Source of the DNA: an uncultured Ruminococcus sp.
GTDB lineage: Bacteria; Bacillota; Clostridia; Oscillospirales; Ruminococcaceae
DNA: 29,499 nucleotides
Assembly: GCA_900545345.1 (NCBI GenBank)
Contig: UQYQ01000025.1
Span: 1-29,499, forward strand
Direction: 5' to 3'
In this document: in pieces, positions 6,778-14,710 of the stretch
Layout: each line of letters opens with the position of its first letter
Numbering within the stretch: position 1 is the first letter of the stretch
Translations under genes and position numbers: made by a program
The notes under the pieces: model-generated
The model's input: only the letters and a program-made list of their open reading frames with translations
Told to the model about the DNA's origin: nothing
Databases searched by the model: none

Positions 6778-8007
6778 ATGAATGTAAAAAAGGCATTATT
6801 CACAGTGACTGCACTGCTGATTTCATTTGCTGTGTTTACAATCTCGGCGGTATCATATGTCACCGCATCTGCTGTAAAAAAACCTGCCAAAGTGTCAAAA
6901 AGAAGTATTGAAAGCCTTTCGTCGACTTCTATCAAAATCAAATGGAAAAAGGTTAAAAAGGCAAAAGGCTATCAGATTAAGATTTCCGCAAATAAAAAGT
7001 TTAAAAAAGCACGAACAATAAATTCTGTTAAAACTTTCAAAACAATAAAAAAACTTAAACGAAATACTAAGTATTATATAAAAATAAGAGCATACACTAA
7101 ATCGGGCAGTAAGAAAGTATACGGTAAATGGAACAGAGCTTTGTCTTTTAATATGCCTGAAAAAGTCAAAAAGATTTCTAAAAAGACTTCTGAAAAAACC
7201 ACTGTCAGCTCAAATGAAAAGAATCCGTCAGCAGGCAATCAGACTGCAGACAAATCTCATACTCACAAATGGATTCCTATAAAGAAAAAGTATCCTATAT
7301 ATGAATATCATATCATAGATCCTTATACAAATAATGATTTAACAGAAGATTATCAACAAAGTGATAAGACGACTGATATTTACACTTTTTTGCGTAACAA
7401 TTATGAGAAGAATGCAGCAGAACATAAGGATAATATGAAAATCACCGAAGGTAAATTGGTTATAGTTGATTATAAAGAGGTTACGGGCGGTTATTATTAT
7501 GATTGTAATATATGCGGAGAAGGTGAACGAAAAGATATAAAAATCAGTGATAAATCGGTTGATACAAGAACCGAAGAACAAAAGAAACAAAAAATTACAG
7601 AGCTTGTAAATCAAATAAGGTCAGCTAACGGCAAGTCTTTATTGTCTGAAAACAAGATTGTTATGAACTGTGCTCAGCTTAAAGCAGAAGATTTTGCAGA
7701 TAATAAATATTTTTCACATACTTCACCTAAATACGGTGATGCCGAGTTTATGTTGAAAAATGAGTTTGGCGTTGACAGCAATTTTATAGGTGAGAACATT
7801 GCCGCAGGTGAAGAAACTCCCGAAAAAGCTGTTGACGGCTGGATAAGTTCTGAAATGAAAAGAACTAGCATATTAGATGACGAGGTTACTCAAATAGGCG
7901 TGGGATATGTTAATTGTGATTCGGGAGTTTCAGTAAACGGTAAAACACATAATGATTTTTGGGTTGAAATTTTTACCGGTGATTTAAAATTAATTGAAGA
8001 ACAATAA
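6778..8007 (+). CDS. Secreted protein with fibronectin III-like and CAP (SCP/PR1) domains
   Basis: A 409-residue exported protein. Seen: a signal peptide with basic start MNVKK, a hydrophobic core and a likely cut after ASA (about residue 32). A Lys-rich fibronectin III-like module follows (about 40-128; SIKIKWKKVKKAKGYQIKIS and KYYIKIRAYT). Then comes a charged linker, and a middle segment with HTHKW (161-165) and CNIC (243-246) that could bind metal. The C-terminal CAP domain (about 266-400) has the signatures FSHTSP (H314), IGENIAAG and DFWVEIFTG. CAP proteins are extracellular and diverse in function; bacterial substrates are mostly unknown. There is no sortase motif, so it is probably released or held by its basic domain. 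RBS GGAAGGAA. It is monocistronic, with its own promoter and terminator. Confidence 0.88.
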   Translation: MNVKKALFTVTALLISFAVFTISAVSYVTASAVKKPAKVSKRSIESLSSTSIKIKWKKVKKAKGYQIKISANKKFKKARTINSVKTFKTIKKLKRNTKYYIKIRAYTKSGSKKVYGKWNRALSFNMPEKVKKISKKTSEKTTVSSNEKNPSAGNQTADKSHTHKWIPIKKKYPIYEYHIIDPYTNNDLTEDYQQSDKTTDIYTFLRNNYEKNAAEHKDNMKITEGKLVIVDYKEVTGGYYYDCNICGEGERKDIKISDKSVDTRTEEQKKQKITELVNQIRSANGKSLLSENKIVMNCAQLKAEDFADNKYFSHTSPKYGDAEFMLKNEFGVDSNFIGENIAAGEETPEKAVDGWISSEMKRTSILDDEVTQIGVGYVNCDSGVSVNGKTHNDFWVEIFTGDLKLIEEQ

Positions 8008-8041
8008 AAATATTTGTCTGAATATGCAAATATATAGAAAT

Positions 8042-8076
8042 GCTGTCAGGGATTGCTGTTCTTTGACAGCTTTTTT
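8042..8076 (+). terminator. Terminator of the CAP-domain gene
   Basis: GCTGTCA (8042-8048) pairs with TGACAGC (8064-8070), followed by six T. It lies about 35 bases after the stop. The 15-base loop can pair partially inside. Confidence 0.85.
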
Positions 8077-8136
8077 CGTTATGAAATACAACTGAGTTAA
8101 TATGTCATTTTACAAGCTGTGCTAATAAAATATGTA

Positions 8137-8165
8137 TTTACATTTCAGTATGTTTATGGTATACT
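8137..8165 (+). promoter_or_regulatory. Promoter at the head of the pyrH-polC cluster
   Basis: TTTACA (8137-8142) and TATACT (8160-8165) are separated by 17 bases, 36 bases upstream of the pyrH start. No other equally good promoter was noticed before polC, so much of the cluster may be read from here. Confidence 0.8.
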
Positions 8166-8201
8166 ATAAAAGATAAAATTGGATAAGAAGGATGTGTTTT
8201 T

Positions 8202-8909
8202 GTGAAACCGAAATATAACAGAATCCTGTTAAAGCTAAGCGGGGAGGCATTAGCCGGCAATAAGCAAATGGGACTTGATTATGAGGTTATAACTTCATTC
8301 GGGAAGGCAATTAAAAAATGCGTCGATGCAGGCGTTGAGGTCGGCATAGTAGTCGGGGGAGGAAACTTCTGGCGTGGTCGTTCAAGCGGTGCAATGGACA
8401 GGACAAGAGCCGACCTTATAGGAATGCTGGCTACTGCAATGATTGCCTTGGCTGTTGCGGACTGGTTGGAAAACTGCGGTTTGGAAGTAAGGGTTCAGAC
8501 AGCAATTTCAATGCCGCAGGTGGCGGAACCTTATATAAGAAACCGTGCAATGCGTCACTTTGAAAAGGGAAGAGTTGTTATATTCGGATGCGGAACAGGA
8601 AATCCTTTCTTTTCGACCGATACAGCAGCAGCACTTAGAGCAGCTGAAATTGAGGCAGACATATTCTTTAAAGCAACTATGGTTGACGGAGTATATGACA
8701 AGGATCCTCATAAGTTTAGTGACGCTGTGAAATACGATGAGATTTCATTTAATGAAATTCTATCAAAGGGACTTCAGGTTATGGATTCAACTGCGGCTGC
8801 AATGTGTAAGGATAATGATATTCCGATTTATGTGTTTGATTTAGCAGACCCTGAGAATATATACAGAGCATGTATGGGTGAAGCAGTCGGCACTAAAGTT
8901 ATTAAGTAA
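8202..8909 (+). CDS. pyrH: Uridylate kinase (UMP kinase)
   Basis: Hexameric bacterial UMP kinase of the amino-acid kinase fold, phosphorylating UMP to UDP with ATP for pyrimidine nucleotide supply. The 235-residue length is usual. Seen: the N-terminal KLSGEALAG phosphate-binding strand, VVGGGNFWRGR, MDRTRADLIGMLATAMIAL, GTGNPFFSTDTAAALRAAE, KATMVDGVYDKDP and the C-terminal VMDSTAAAMCKDN. The start is GTG, supported by AAGAAGGAT nine bases upstream. It is the first gene of the cluster. In many Firmicutes rpsB and tsf precede it; here they do not, and a promoter sits directly before it. Confidence 0.97.
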   Translation: MKPKYNRILLKLSGEALAGNKQMGLDYEVITSFGKAIKKCVDAGVEVGIVVGGGNFWRGRSSGAMDRTRADLIGMLATAMIALAVADWLENCGLEVRVQTAISMPQVAEPYIRNRAMRHFEKGRVVIFGCGTGNPFFSTDTAAALRAAEIEADIFFKATMVDGVYDKDPHKFSDAVKYDEISFNEILSKGLQVMDSTAAAMCKDNDIPIYVFDLADPENIYRACMGEAVGTKVIK

Positions 8910-8996
8910 TATTGTAAAAATGCTTGTAAAACAATGTGGGTTTGATAAATCCGCCGTTTTATAAACTATAATTAATTAAATCATCAATAGGCGGCA

Positions 8997-9012
8997 GAGC
9001 CTCCGGCGGCTC
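8997..9012 (+). other. Small stem-loop just before the frr ribosome binding site
   Basis: GAGCC (8997-9001) and GGCTC (9008-9012) flank a six-base loop, a few bases upstream of the GGGAAGGAG that serves frr. A further complementary pair, CCGCC (8951) and GGCGG (8990), encloses the preceding AT-rich segment. It may shape translation or processing between pyrH and frr; there is no T-run. Confidence 0.35.
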
Positions 9013-9032
9013 GTCGGGAAGGAGAATTTTTT

Positions 9033-9587
9033 ATGAAAGAAGTATTGAATAGAGCAGAGGAAAAAATGCAGAAAACACTGGGTAATTTAAAGAATGAATT
9101 TGCATCGATCAGAGCAGGAAGAGCCAATCCTGCTGTTTTAGACAAGGTTTTGGTTGACTATTACGGAACACCGACACCTGTTAATCAAATGGCAGCAGTT
9201 TCTGTTTCAGAAGCAAGAGTTCTGGTTATTCAGCCATGGGATAAGAACCTTATAAAAGAGATTGAAAAGGCTATTCAGGCATCAGATATAGGAATCAATC
9301 CTGCAAATGACGGTTCGGTAATCAGGCTTACTTTCCCTCAGCTTACAGAGGATAGAAGAAAAGAGCTTGTTCGTGATTTGAAAAAATACGGTGAAGACGC
9401 AAAGGTTGCTATTCGTTCAATCCGTCGTGACGCTAATGATAAATTAAAAACTATGAAGAAAAATTCGGAGCTTACCGAGGACGATTTAAAGCAGGGTGAA
9501 GATAAAACTCAAAAGCTAACTGATAAGTATATAAAGAATATCGATGAAGTTGTTGCTGAAAAGGAAAAGGAAGTTTTATCTATCTAG
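9033..9587 (+). CDS. frr: Ribosome recycling factor
   Basis: Together with EF-G it splits post-termination ribosomes. The 184 residues match the family. Seen: the coiled-coil domain I start (MQKTLGNLKNEFASIRAGRANPAVLD), the conserved VDYYGTPTPVNQMA and the domain II core SEARVLVIQPWDK, then INPANDGSVIRLTFPQLTEDRRKELV and RSIRRDANDKLK in the long C-terminal helices. RBS GGGAAGGAG at good spacing. It follows pyrH by 123 bases, the common pairing in bacteria. Confidence 0.97.
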   Translation: MKEVLNRAEEKMQKTLGNLKNEFASIRAGRANPAVLDKVLVDYYGTPTPVNQMAAVSVSEARVLVIQPWDKNLIKEIEKAIQASDIGINPANDGSVIRLTFPQLTEDRRKELVRDLKKYGEDAKVAIRSIRRDANDKLKTMKKNSELTEDDLKQGEDKTQKLTDKYIKNIDEVVAEKEKEVLSI

Positions 9588-9623
9588 CATTAAATTTCAA
9601 GCTGATTTGAGAGGAATAGCATA

Positions 9624-10355
9624 ATGGCAAAAACCATACAGAAAGATGAAAGTGAAAGTCTTTTAGTTCCAACGCACATCGGTGTTATTATGGACGGTAA
9701 TGGCAGATGGGCGAAAAAACGCCTGTTACCTAGAAAATTCGGGCATCGTGAGGGTGCAAAGACTTTTAAGAAAATTGCATTGGCAGGAAAAGCAATGGGA
9801 GTTAAGTATATGACCTTTTATGCTTTTTCCACCGAGAATTGGAAGCGTCCCAAAGATGAAGTTGACGCTATTATGAAGCTTTTTGAAGATTATCTTGATG
9901 ATGTTTCGTCATTCGAAAAGGAAAATATCAGGCTTGTTTTCATAGGTGACCGTTCTGTGCTTTCTGAAAATCTTCAGGATAAAATGAAGCATGCAGAGGA
10001 AATCTCAAAAGATTTTGATTCAATGACGGTTGTATTGGCAGTTAATTACGGCGGTCAGAGTGAGATTTGCCATAGTGTTAAGCAAATTGCACAAAAGGTT
10101 AAAAACAATGAGATTGAGATTGATGCTATAAACGAAAAGATAATCGAAGAAAACCTTTATACAGGGGATATTCCTCCGGTTGATTTAATAATCAGACCAA
10201 GCGGAGAGATGAGGCTTTCGAATTTCTTGATTTGGCAATCAGCTTATGCCGAATACTATTTTACTGATATTCTTTGGCCTGATTTTAAAGAAAAAGATTT
10301 AGAAAAAGCTATAAAGGCTTTCTGTGACCGTAACAGAAGATTTGGAGGAATATAA
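9624..10355 (+). CDS. uppS: Undecaprenyl diphosphate synthase (cis-prenyltransferase)
   Basis: Makes the C55 lipid carrier precursor for peptidoglycan by adding isopentenyl units to farnesyl diphosphate in cis configuration. 243 residues. Seen: HIGVIMDGNGRWAKKR with the catalytic Asp (D24), FGHREGAKTFKKI, TFYAFSTENWKRP, VNYGGQSEI, and the C-terminal DLIIRPSGEMRLSNFLIWQSAYAEYYFT, where many relatives have RTSGE/RTGGE. RBS GAGAGGAA is nine bases before the ATG. It ends two bases before cdsA starts, so the two are coupled. Confidence 0.96.
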   Translation: MAKTIQKDESESLLVPTHIGVIMDGNGRWAKKRLLPRKFGHREGAKTFKKIALAGKAMGVKYMTFYAFSTENWKRPKDEVDAIMKLFEDYLDDVSSFEKENIRLVFIGDRSVLSENLQDKMKHAEEISKDFDSMTVVLAVNYGGQSEICHSVKQIAQKVKNNEIEIDAINEKIIEENLYTGDIPPVDLIIRPSGEMRLSNFLIWQSAYAEYYFTDILWPDFKEKDLEKAIKAFCDRNRRFGGI

Positions 10356-10357
10356 AA

Positions 10358-11188
10358 ATGCTGACAAGAATTATTTCTGCAGCTGTTGCAATTGTAATTG
10401 CAGTAGCTGTGCTTTGCTTTCACAATACAATAGTGCTTAATATTGCTGTTGCCGCACTTATTGCAGTTGCTTTATTCGAGCTTTTCAGAGCAGAGGACTG
10501 TTTAAGATTTAAGTTATCTCAGATTATATGTTATGTTTTTGCTTTGACAATTCCTTTTTCGGAGTTTCTTTTAAGGCTTGATGAAAATATTATGTATTAT
10601 ATCACTGGCGGCTTTTTACTTTTGATGTTTATAACATTTCTCGGATACTATAAAACAATGAAATATGAAAAGCTGAGCTTTATGATTTTTGTATCGGCGT
10701 TTATCTCGGTCACAATGTCAACACTTTTGTATATAAACAGAACAGGCGGAAAACATGGGCTTTTCTATGTTGTTCTTACTCTCTGCGGTGCATGGCTTGC
10801 TGACAGCGGTGCTTATTTTGCAGGAACATTCTTAGGACGTCACAAGCTTTGTCCGAATATAAGCCCTAAAAAAACCGTTGAGGGATTAATAGGCGGTGTA
10901 ATAACAAACGGTTTGATATTTGTGCTTTTAGGTCTTGGGTATACAAAACTTATCGCATCGGGAGATATTGAAGCAAATTATATAACACTGTTTATTCTTG
11001 GAATGATTTGTGCGTTGCTGGGGCTTCTCGGCGATTTATCGGCTTCACTTTTAAAACGCCAGACAGGCATCAAGGATTACGGGAATATAATGCCGGGTCA
11101 CGGCGGTGTCATGGACAGGTTTGACAGCGTATTGTTTGTTGCACCTTTTATGACAATTGCACTAAGTATATTCAGCGTTTTAAAATAG
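10358..11188 (+). CDS. cdsA: Phosphatidate cytidylyltransferase
   Basis: Integral membrane enzyme forming CDP-diacylglycerol from phosphatidate and CTP, the branch point of phospholipid synthesis. The 276 residues contain about seven to eight hydrophobic segments starting at residue 7. Seen: the family signature near the C-terminus (GLLGDLSASLLKRQTGIKDY followed by NIMPGHGGVMDRFDS) and the upstream DSGAYFAGTFLGRHKLCPNISPKKTVEG loop. The GGAGG of its RBS lies inside the last codons of uppS, indicating translational coupling. Confidence 0.96.
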   Translation: MLTRIISAAVAIVIAVAVLCFHNTIVLNIAVAALIAVALFELFRAEDCLRFKLSQIICYVFALTIPFSEFLLRLDENIMYYITGGFLLLMFITFLGYYKTMKYEKLSFMIFVSAFISVTMSTLLYINRTGGKHGLFYVVLTLCGAWLADSGAYFAGTFLGRHKLCPNISPKKTVEGLIGGVITNGLIFVLLGLGYTKLIASGDIEANYITLFILGMICALLGLLGDLSASLLKRQTGIKDYGNIMPGHGGVMDRFDSVLFVAPFMTIALSIFSVLK

Positions 11189-11201
11189 AAATCAATCAAT
11201 A

Positions 11202-11225
11202 AGGGGCGGCTTACGGCTTGCCCCT
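11202..11225 (+). other. Intercistronic stem-loop between cdsA and dxr
   Basis: AGGGGC (11202-11207) and GCCCCT (11220-11225) enclose a 12-base loop, about 25 bases before the dxr start. No T-run follows. Possible mRNA-processing or partial attenuation element. Confidence 0.4.
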
Positions 11226-11250
11226 ATTAAGCATTTAATGGAGAAAAATT

Positions 11251-12390
11251 ATGAAAACTATATCTGTTTTGGGGTCGACAGGTTCGATAGGAACTCAGGC
11301 ATTAGATATTGCAGCTTTGCATAAAATAAATATAAAAGCCTTGGCTGCTAATAAAAATATACAGCTTTTGACTAAACAAGCCAAAGAATTCGGTGCAGAG
11401 TATGTATGTATTTATGATAAGGAAAAATACAAAGAGTTAAAAGAAAATTTTATAGGAACTGATGTAAAGGTACTTTGCGGTATGGAGGGGCTTTGTGAAA
11501 TTGCTTCTCTTGACGGGGTTGACATATTACTCAATTCGGTTGTCGGTATGGTAGGACTGGAGCCCACTCTTACTGCTATTGAAAAAGGCGTTGATATTGC
11601 TCTTGCAAATAAAGAAACATTAGTTACCGGCGGAAAGCTTGTTATTTATAAAGCAAAAGAAAAGGGAGTCAAAATTCTCCCTGTTGACAGTGAGCATTCC
11701 GCTATTTTTCAATGCCTTCAAGGCAATGAAATGAATGAAATTCAAAAAATAATTCTGACAGCTTCGGGAGGACCTTTTTTCGGAAAAAAGAAAAATGAGC
11801 TTTTAAATGTCAGTGTCGAGCAGGCGCTAAACCACCCTAACTGGTCAATGGGCAATAAGATTACAATTGATTCGGCAACCCTTATGAATAAAGGACTTGA
11901 ATTTATTGAAGCTATGTGGCTTTTTGATTTAAAGCCTGAACAGATTGAAATTGTTGTTCACAGAGAAAGCGTTGTTCATTCGGCAGTTGAGTATAAAGAC
12001 GGTTCTGTTATTGCACAGATGGGTGTTCCTGATATGAGGCTTCCTATTCAGTATGCATTGCTTTATCCTAAGAGAATTTACTGCAAGGAAAAAGCTTTGT
12101 CTCTCACAGATTACGGAACGTTGTCGTTTTCAAAGCCTGATTTTGCAACCTTTGATTGCTTAAGAGCGTGTATAAAAGCTATAACAATAGGAGGTTCAAT
12201 GCCGGCTGTGGTGAATGGTGCCAATGAACAGGCAGTTGAGCTTTTCCTGAGCAGAAAAATACCTTTCCTAAAAATCGGGGAGCTGGCAGAGTCAGCAATT
12301 GAAAACATCAGGCCTTTTGAAATTAAATGTTTAGATGATGTTTTAGAGGCTGATAAGATTGCGAGAGAATTTGTTTTAAGCAATGTGTAA
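11251..12390 (+). CDS. dxr: 1-deoxy-D-xylulose 5-phosphate reductoisomerase
   Basis: Second enzyme of the MEP isoprenoid pathway, converting DXP to methylerythritol phosphate with NADPH and a divalent metal; target of fosmidomycin. 379 residues. Seen: the N-terminal nucleotide-binding motif GSTGSIGTQALDI, the region LANKETLVTGG, the metal and substrate motif PVDSEHSAIFQ, LTASGGPF, and HPNWSMGNKITIDSATLMNKGLEFIEA. RBS GGAGAAA. It supplies isoprenoids to the uppS step encoded upstream, together with ispG downstream. Confidence 0.97.
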   Translation: MKTISVLGSTGSIGTQALDIAALHKINIKALAANKNIQLLTKQAKEFGAEYVCIYDKEKYKELKENFIGTDVKVLCGMEGLCEIASLDGVDILLNSVVGMVGLEPTLTAIEKGVDIALANKETLVTGGKLVIYKAKEKGVKILPVDSEHSAIFQCLQGNEMNEIQKIILTASGGPFFGKKKNELLNVSVEQALNHPNWSMGNKITIDSATLMNKGLEFIEAMWLFDLKPEQIEIVVHRESVVHSAVEYKDGSVIAQMGVPDMRLPIQYALLYPKRIYCKEKALSLTDYGTLSFSKPDFATFDCLRACIKAITIGGSMPAVVNGANEQAVELFLSRKIPFLKIGELAESAIENIRPFEIKCLDDVLEADKIAREFVLSNV

Positions 12391-12410
12391 AATATGATTG
12401 AGAGGTTTAG

Positions 12411-13478
12411 ATGGTTAGTATAGTTATTGCAATTTTAGTATTCGGAGTTATAATTATAGTTCATGAATTCGGACATTTTATTGCCGCTAAAAAAAGCGGA
12501 GTTAAAGTTCACGAATTTGCAATAGGCATGGGCCCTAAGCTGTTTTCAAAGCAGCATGGTGAAACAAAATACTCTTTAAGAATTCTTCCTATCGGCGGTT
12601 ATTGCAAGATGGAGGGTGAAGATTCATCAAGCGAGGACGAAAGGGCTTTTTGTAAAAAGAGTGTGCCTAAGAGAATTGTTATTATAGTTGCCGGTGCATT
12701 GATGAATTTAATCTTAGGTTTTATTTTCATTGTAATAATGACTTCTATGAGTGATACCTATGCAAGCACAACTGTTTCGTGGTTTGAAGATAATTCTATG
12801 TCACAGGCAAGCGGGCTTCAGATTGGTGACAGGGTAACGAGCATAAACGGTATGCACATTTTCACTGATACTGATTTTGCATATCAGCTTCAGTCAGATA
12901 AAGACGGCGTTTTTGATATGACAGTCATAAGAAACGGCGAGAAAAAGGAACTCGAAAATATCAAGTTTTCAATGATTGAAGATGAAAACGAAAAGGGCGA
13001 ACTTTCAAAAAGTCTTCATATAGATTTCAAGGTTGAACCTATACAAAGAAGCTTTAAGAGTGTGGTTTCACAATCGTGGAGACGAAGTGTTTCATATGCA
13101 AGACTTATTTGGGTTTCATTAGGTGATTTGGTAACAGGTCAATATAAAATAAACGATTTGTCAGGCCCTGTGGGAATAGTTTCGGCAATAAGTGATGTTG
13201 TGTCTAATGAAACAACAGAATCAGGAATTGACTGGACAGCACTTTTGGAAAACCTGTTTTCAATGGCAGCTTTAATATCAATCAATGTGGGGATTTTTAA
13301 TCTTCTTCCGCTTCCTGCACTGGACGGCGGACGCTTGGTTTTCCTGATAATTGAGGGCATAAGGAAAAAGCCTGTTCCTGCAGAAAAAGAGGGAATGGTG
13401 CATTTTATCGGCTTAGCACTTTTGATGCTGCTTATGCTTTATGTATCATTTAATGATATAATAAAACTTATTGGCTGA
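12411..13478 (+). CDS. rseP: Site-2 zinc metalloprotease RseP/RasP
   Basis: Membrane-embedded protease that cuts transmembrane segments of anti-sigma factors and leftover signal peptides. 355 residues. Seen: the active-site HEFGH in the first membrane helix (H18, E19, H22), the conserved GPKLF and LPIGGYCKMEGED loop, a PDZ domain (about 120-195; ASGLQIGDRVTSINGMHI), and the third zinc ligand in the second motif NLLPLPALDGGRL (D305). A last hydrophobic helix is at about 325-345. RBS TTGAGAGG. It follows dxr by 20 bases and precedes ispG, the usual clostridial order. Its substrates cannot be told from the window. Confidence 0.96.
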   Translation: MVSIVIAILVFGVIIIVHEFGHFIAAKKSGVKVHEFAIGMGPKLFSKQHGETKYSLRILPIGGYCKMEGEDSSSEDERAFCKKSVPKRIVIIVAGALMNLILGFIFIVIMTSMSDTYASTTVSWFEDNSMSQASGLQIGDRVTSINGMHIFTDTDFAYQLQSDKDGVFDMTVIRNGEKKELENIKFSMIEDENEKGELSKSLHIDFKVEPIQRSFKSVVSQSWRRSVSYARLIWVSLGDLVTGQYKINDLSGPVGIVSAISDVVSNETTESGIDWTALLENLFSMAALISINVGIFNLLPLPALDGGRLVFLIIEGIRKKPVPAEKEGMVHFIGLALLMLLMLYVSFNDIIKLIG

Positions 13479-13511
13479 CAGATTATCGTTTGAAATTTTA
13501 AGGGAAGGAAC

Positions 13512-13524
13512 GCTCTTTTAGAGC
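13512..13524 (+). other. Hairpin between the ispG Shine-Dalgarno and its start codon
   Basis: GCTCT (13512-13516), TTT, AGAGC (13520-13524) sits between the strong AGGGAAGGAA (13501-13510) and the ATG at 13535. An in-frame TGA at 13526-13528 rules out an upstream start. Unfolded, the SD is about 25 bases from the start; with the hairpin folded the effective gap is near 11. Confidence 0.5.
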
Positions 13525-13534
13525 TTGATGTGAT

Positions 13535-14575
13535 ATGAATAGGAAATGTAGGCCTGTAAATGTCGGAGGGCTGAAGCTTGACGGCAAAAAAATATATATT
13601 CAGTCTATGCTGAATGTGCCGAGTACGGATATTGAAGGAAGCGTGGCTCAGGCTGTAGAGCTTGAAAACGCCGGCTGTGAAATTTTGCGTGCGGCAATTC
13701 CCGATATGGATGCTGTGAAGCTCATTCCTGCAATAAAAAGCAGGATTTCAATTCCGCTTGTGGCAGATATTCATTTTGATTATAAGCTTGCTTTGGAAGC
13801 TGTGTCAGCTGGCATTGACAAAATTAGAATAAATCCGGGCAATATCGGTGGAATGGATCATGTAAAGGCAGTTGCATCTGCTTGCAAATCAAGAAATATT
13901 CCTATAAGAATCGGTGTTAATTCAGGCTCACTTGAAAAAGAACTGCTTGCCGAATACGGTTCACCGACGCCTGAGGCTTTGGTGAAAAGTGCGTTAAATC
14001 ATGTAAAAATGCTTGAGGCGGTTGATTTTGATGACATAGTGATTTCCATAAAATCTTCTGATGTAAAAACTATGATTTCGGCATACAGGCTTCTTGCCGA
14101 TAAGTGCAGTTATCCGCTGCATTTGGGAGTAACCGAAGCCGGAACAGAGAGAATGGGACTTATCAAATCATCTGTCGGAATAGGCTCGCTTCTGCTAGAC
14201 GGAATAGGTGAAACGATAAGAGTTTCACTCACAGACACACCTGTCAAAGAAATATATGCCGCAAAAGATATTTTAAAAGCAATAGGCAAGGGAAACGGCG
14301 TGAAAATAGTTTCCTGTCCAACCTGCGGAAGAACGAAGATAGATTTGATTTCACTTGCTAAAGAAGTTGAAGAACGGACAAAGAATATTGATAAGGATAT
14401 CACTATTGCAGTTATGGGCTGTGTTGTAAACGGACCGGGCGAGGCAAGAGAGGCTGATATCGGTATTGCAGGCGGTGACGGAAAAGCGGTACTCTTTAAA
14501 AAGGGTGAGATGCTTTATACAGTTGACGAATCAAAGGCATTAGACGCATTGTTTAAAGAGATTGATAATTTATAA
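13535..14575 (+). CDS. ispG: 4-hydroxy-3-methylbut-2-en-1-yl diphosphate synthase (flavodoxin-type)
   Basis: MEP-pathway iron-sulfur enzyme converting MEcPP to HMBPP. The 346 residues fit the short bacterial form. Seen: the N-terminal RPVNVGGLKLDG and YIQSMLNVPSTD, the TIM-barrel segments LVADIHFDYKLALEA and IRINPGNIGG, then LHLGVTEAGTE and the 4Fe-4S ligands C261 and C264 (SCPTCGRTKIDL) plus C296 with E303 (MGCVVNGPGEA). The ATG is the only in-frame start after a stop codon, although the SD sits unusually far upstream behind a small hairpin. It lies between rseP and polC. Confidence 0.96.
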   Translation: MNRKCRPVNVGGLKLDGKKIYIQSMLNVPSTDIEGSVAQAVELENAGCEILRAAIPDMDAVKLIPAIKSRISIPLVADIHFDYKLALEAVSAGIDKIRINPGNIGGMDHVKAVASACKSRNIPIRIGVNSGSLEKELLAEYGSPTPEALVKSALNHVKMLEAVDFDDIVISIKSSDVKTMISAYRLLADKCSYPLHLGVTEAGTERMGLIKSSVGIGSLLLDGIGETIRVSLTDTPVKEIYAAKDILKAIGKGNGVKIVSCPTCGRTKIDLISLAKEVEERTKNIDKDITIAVMGCVVNGPGEAREADIGIAGGDGKAVLFKKGEMLYTVDESKALDALFKEIDNL

Positions 14576-14710
14576 CTTAGGTAAGATGCAGAGTTGAATA
14601 ACGACTTGAGTTAATGACTTTCGGGCAGCGGTCAACCTAAGGGTTTAGCAGTTGTCTGCCATATAAAATTAAAGTACAGTCGGAAAATTCATATAATTAC
14701 GGAGATAAAA

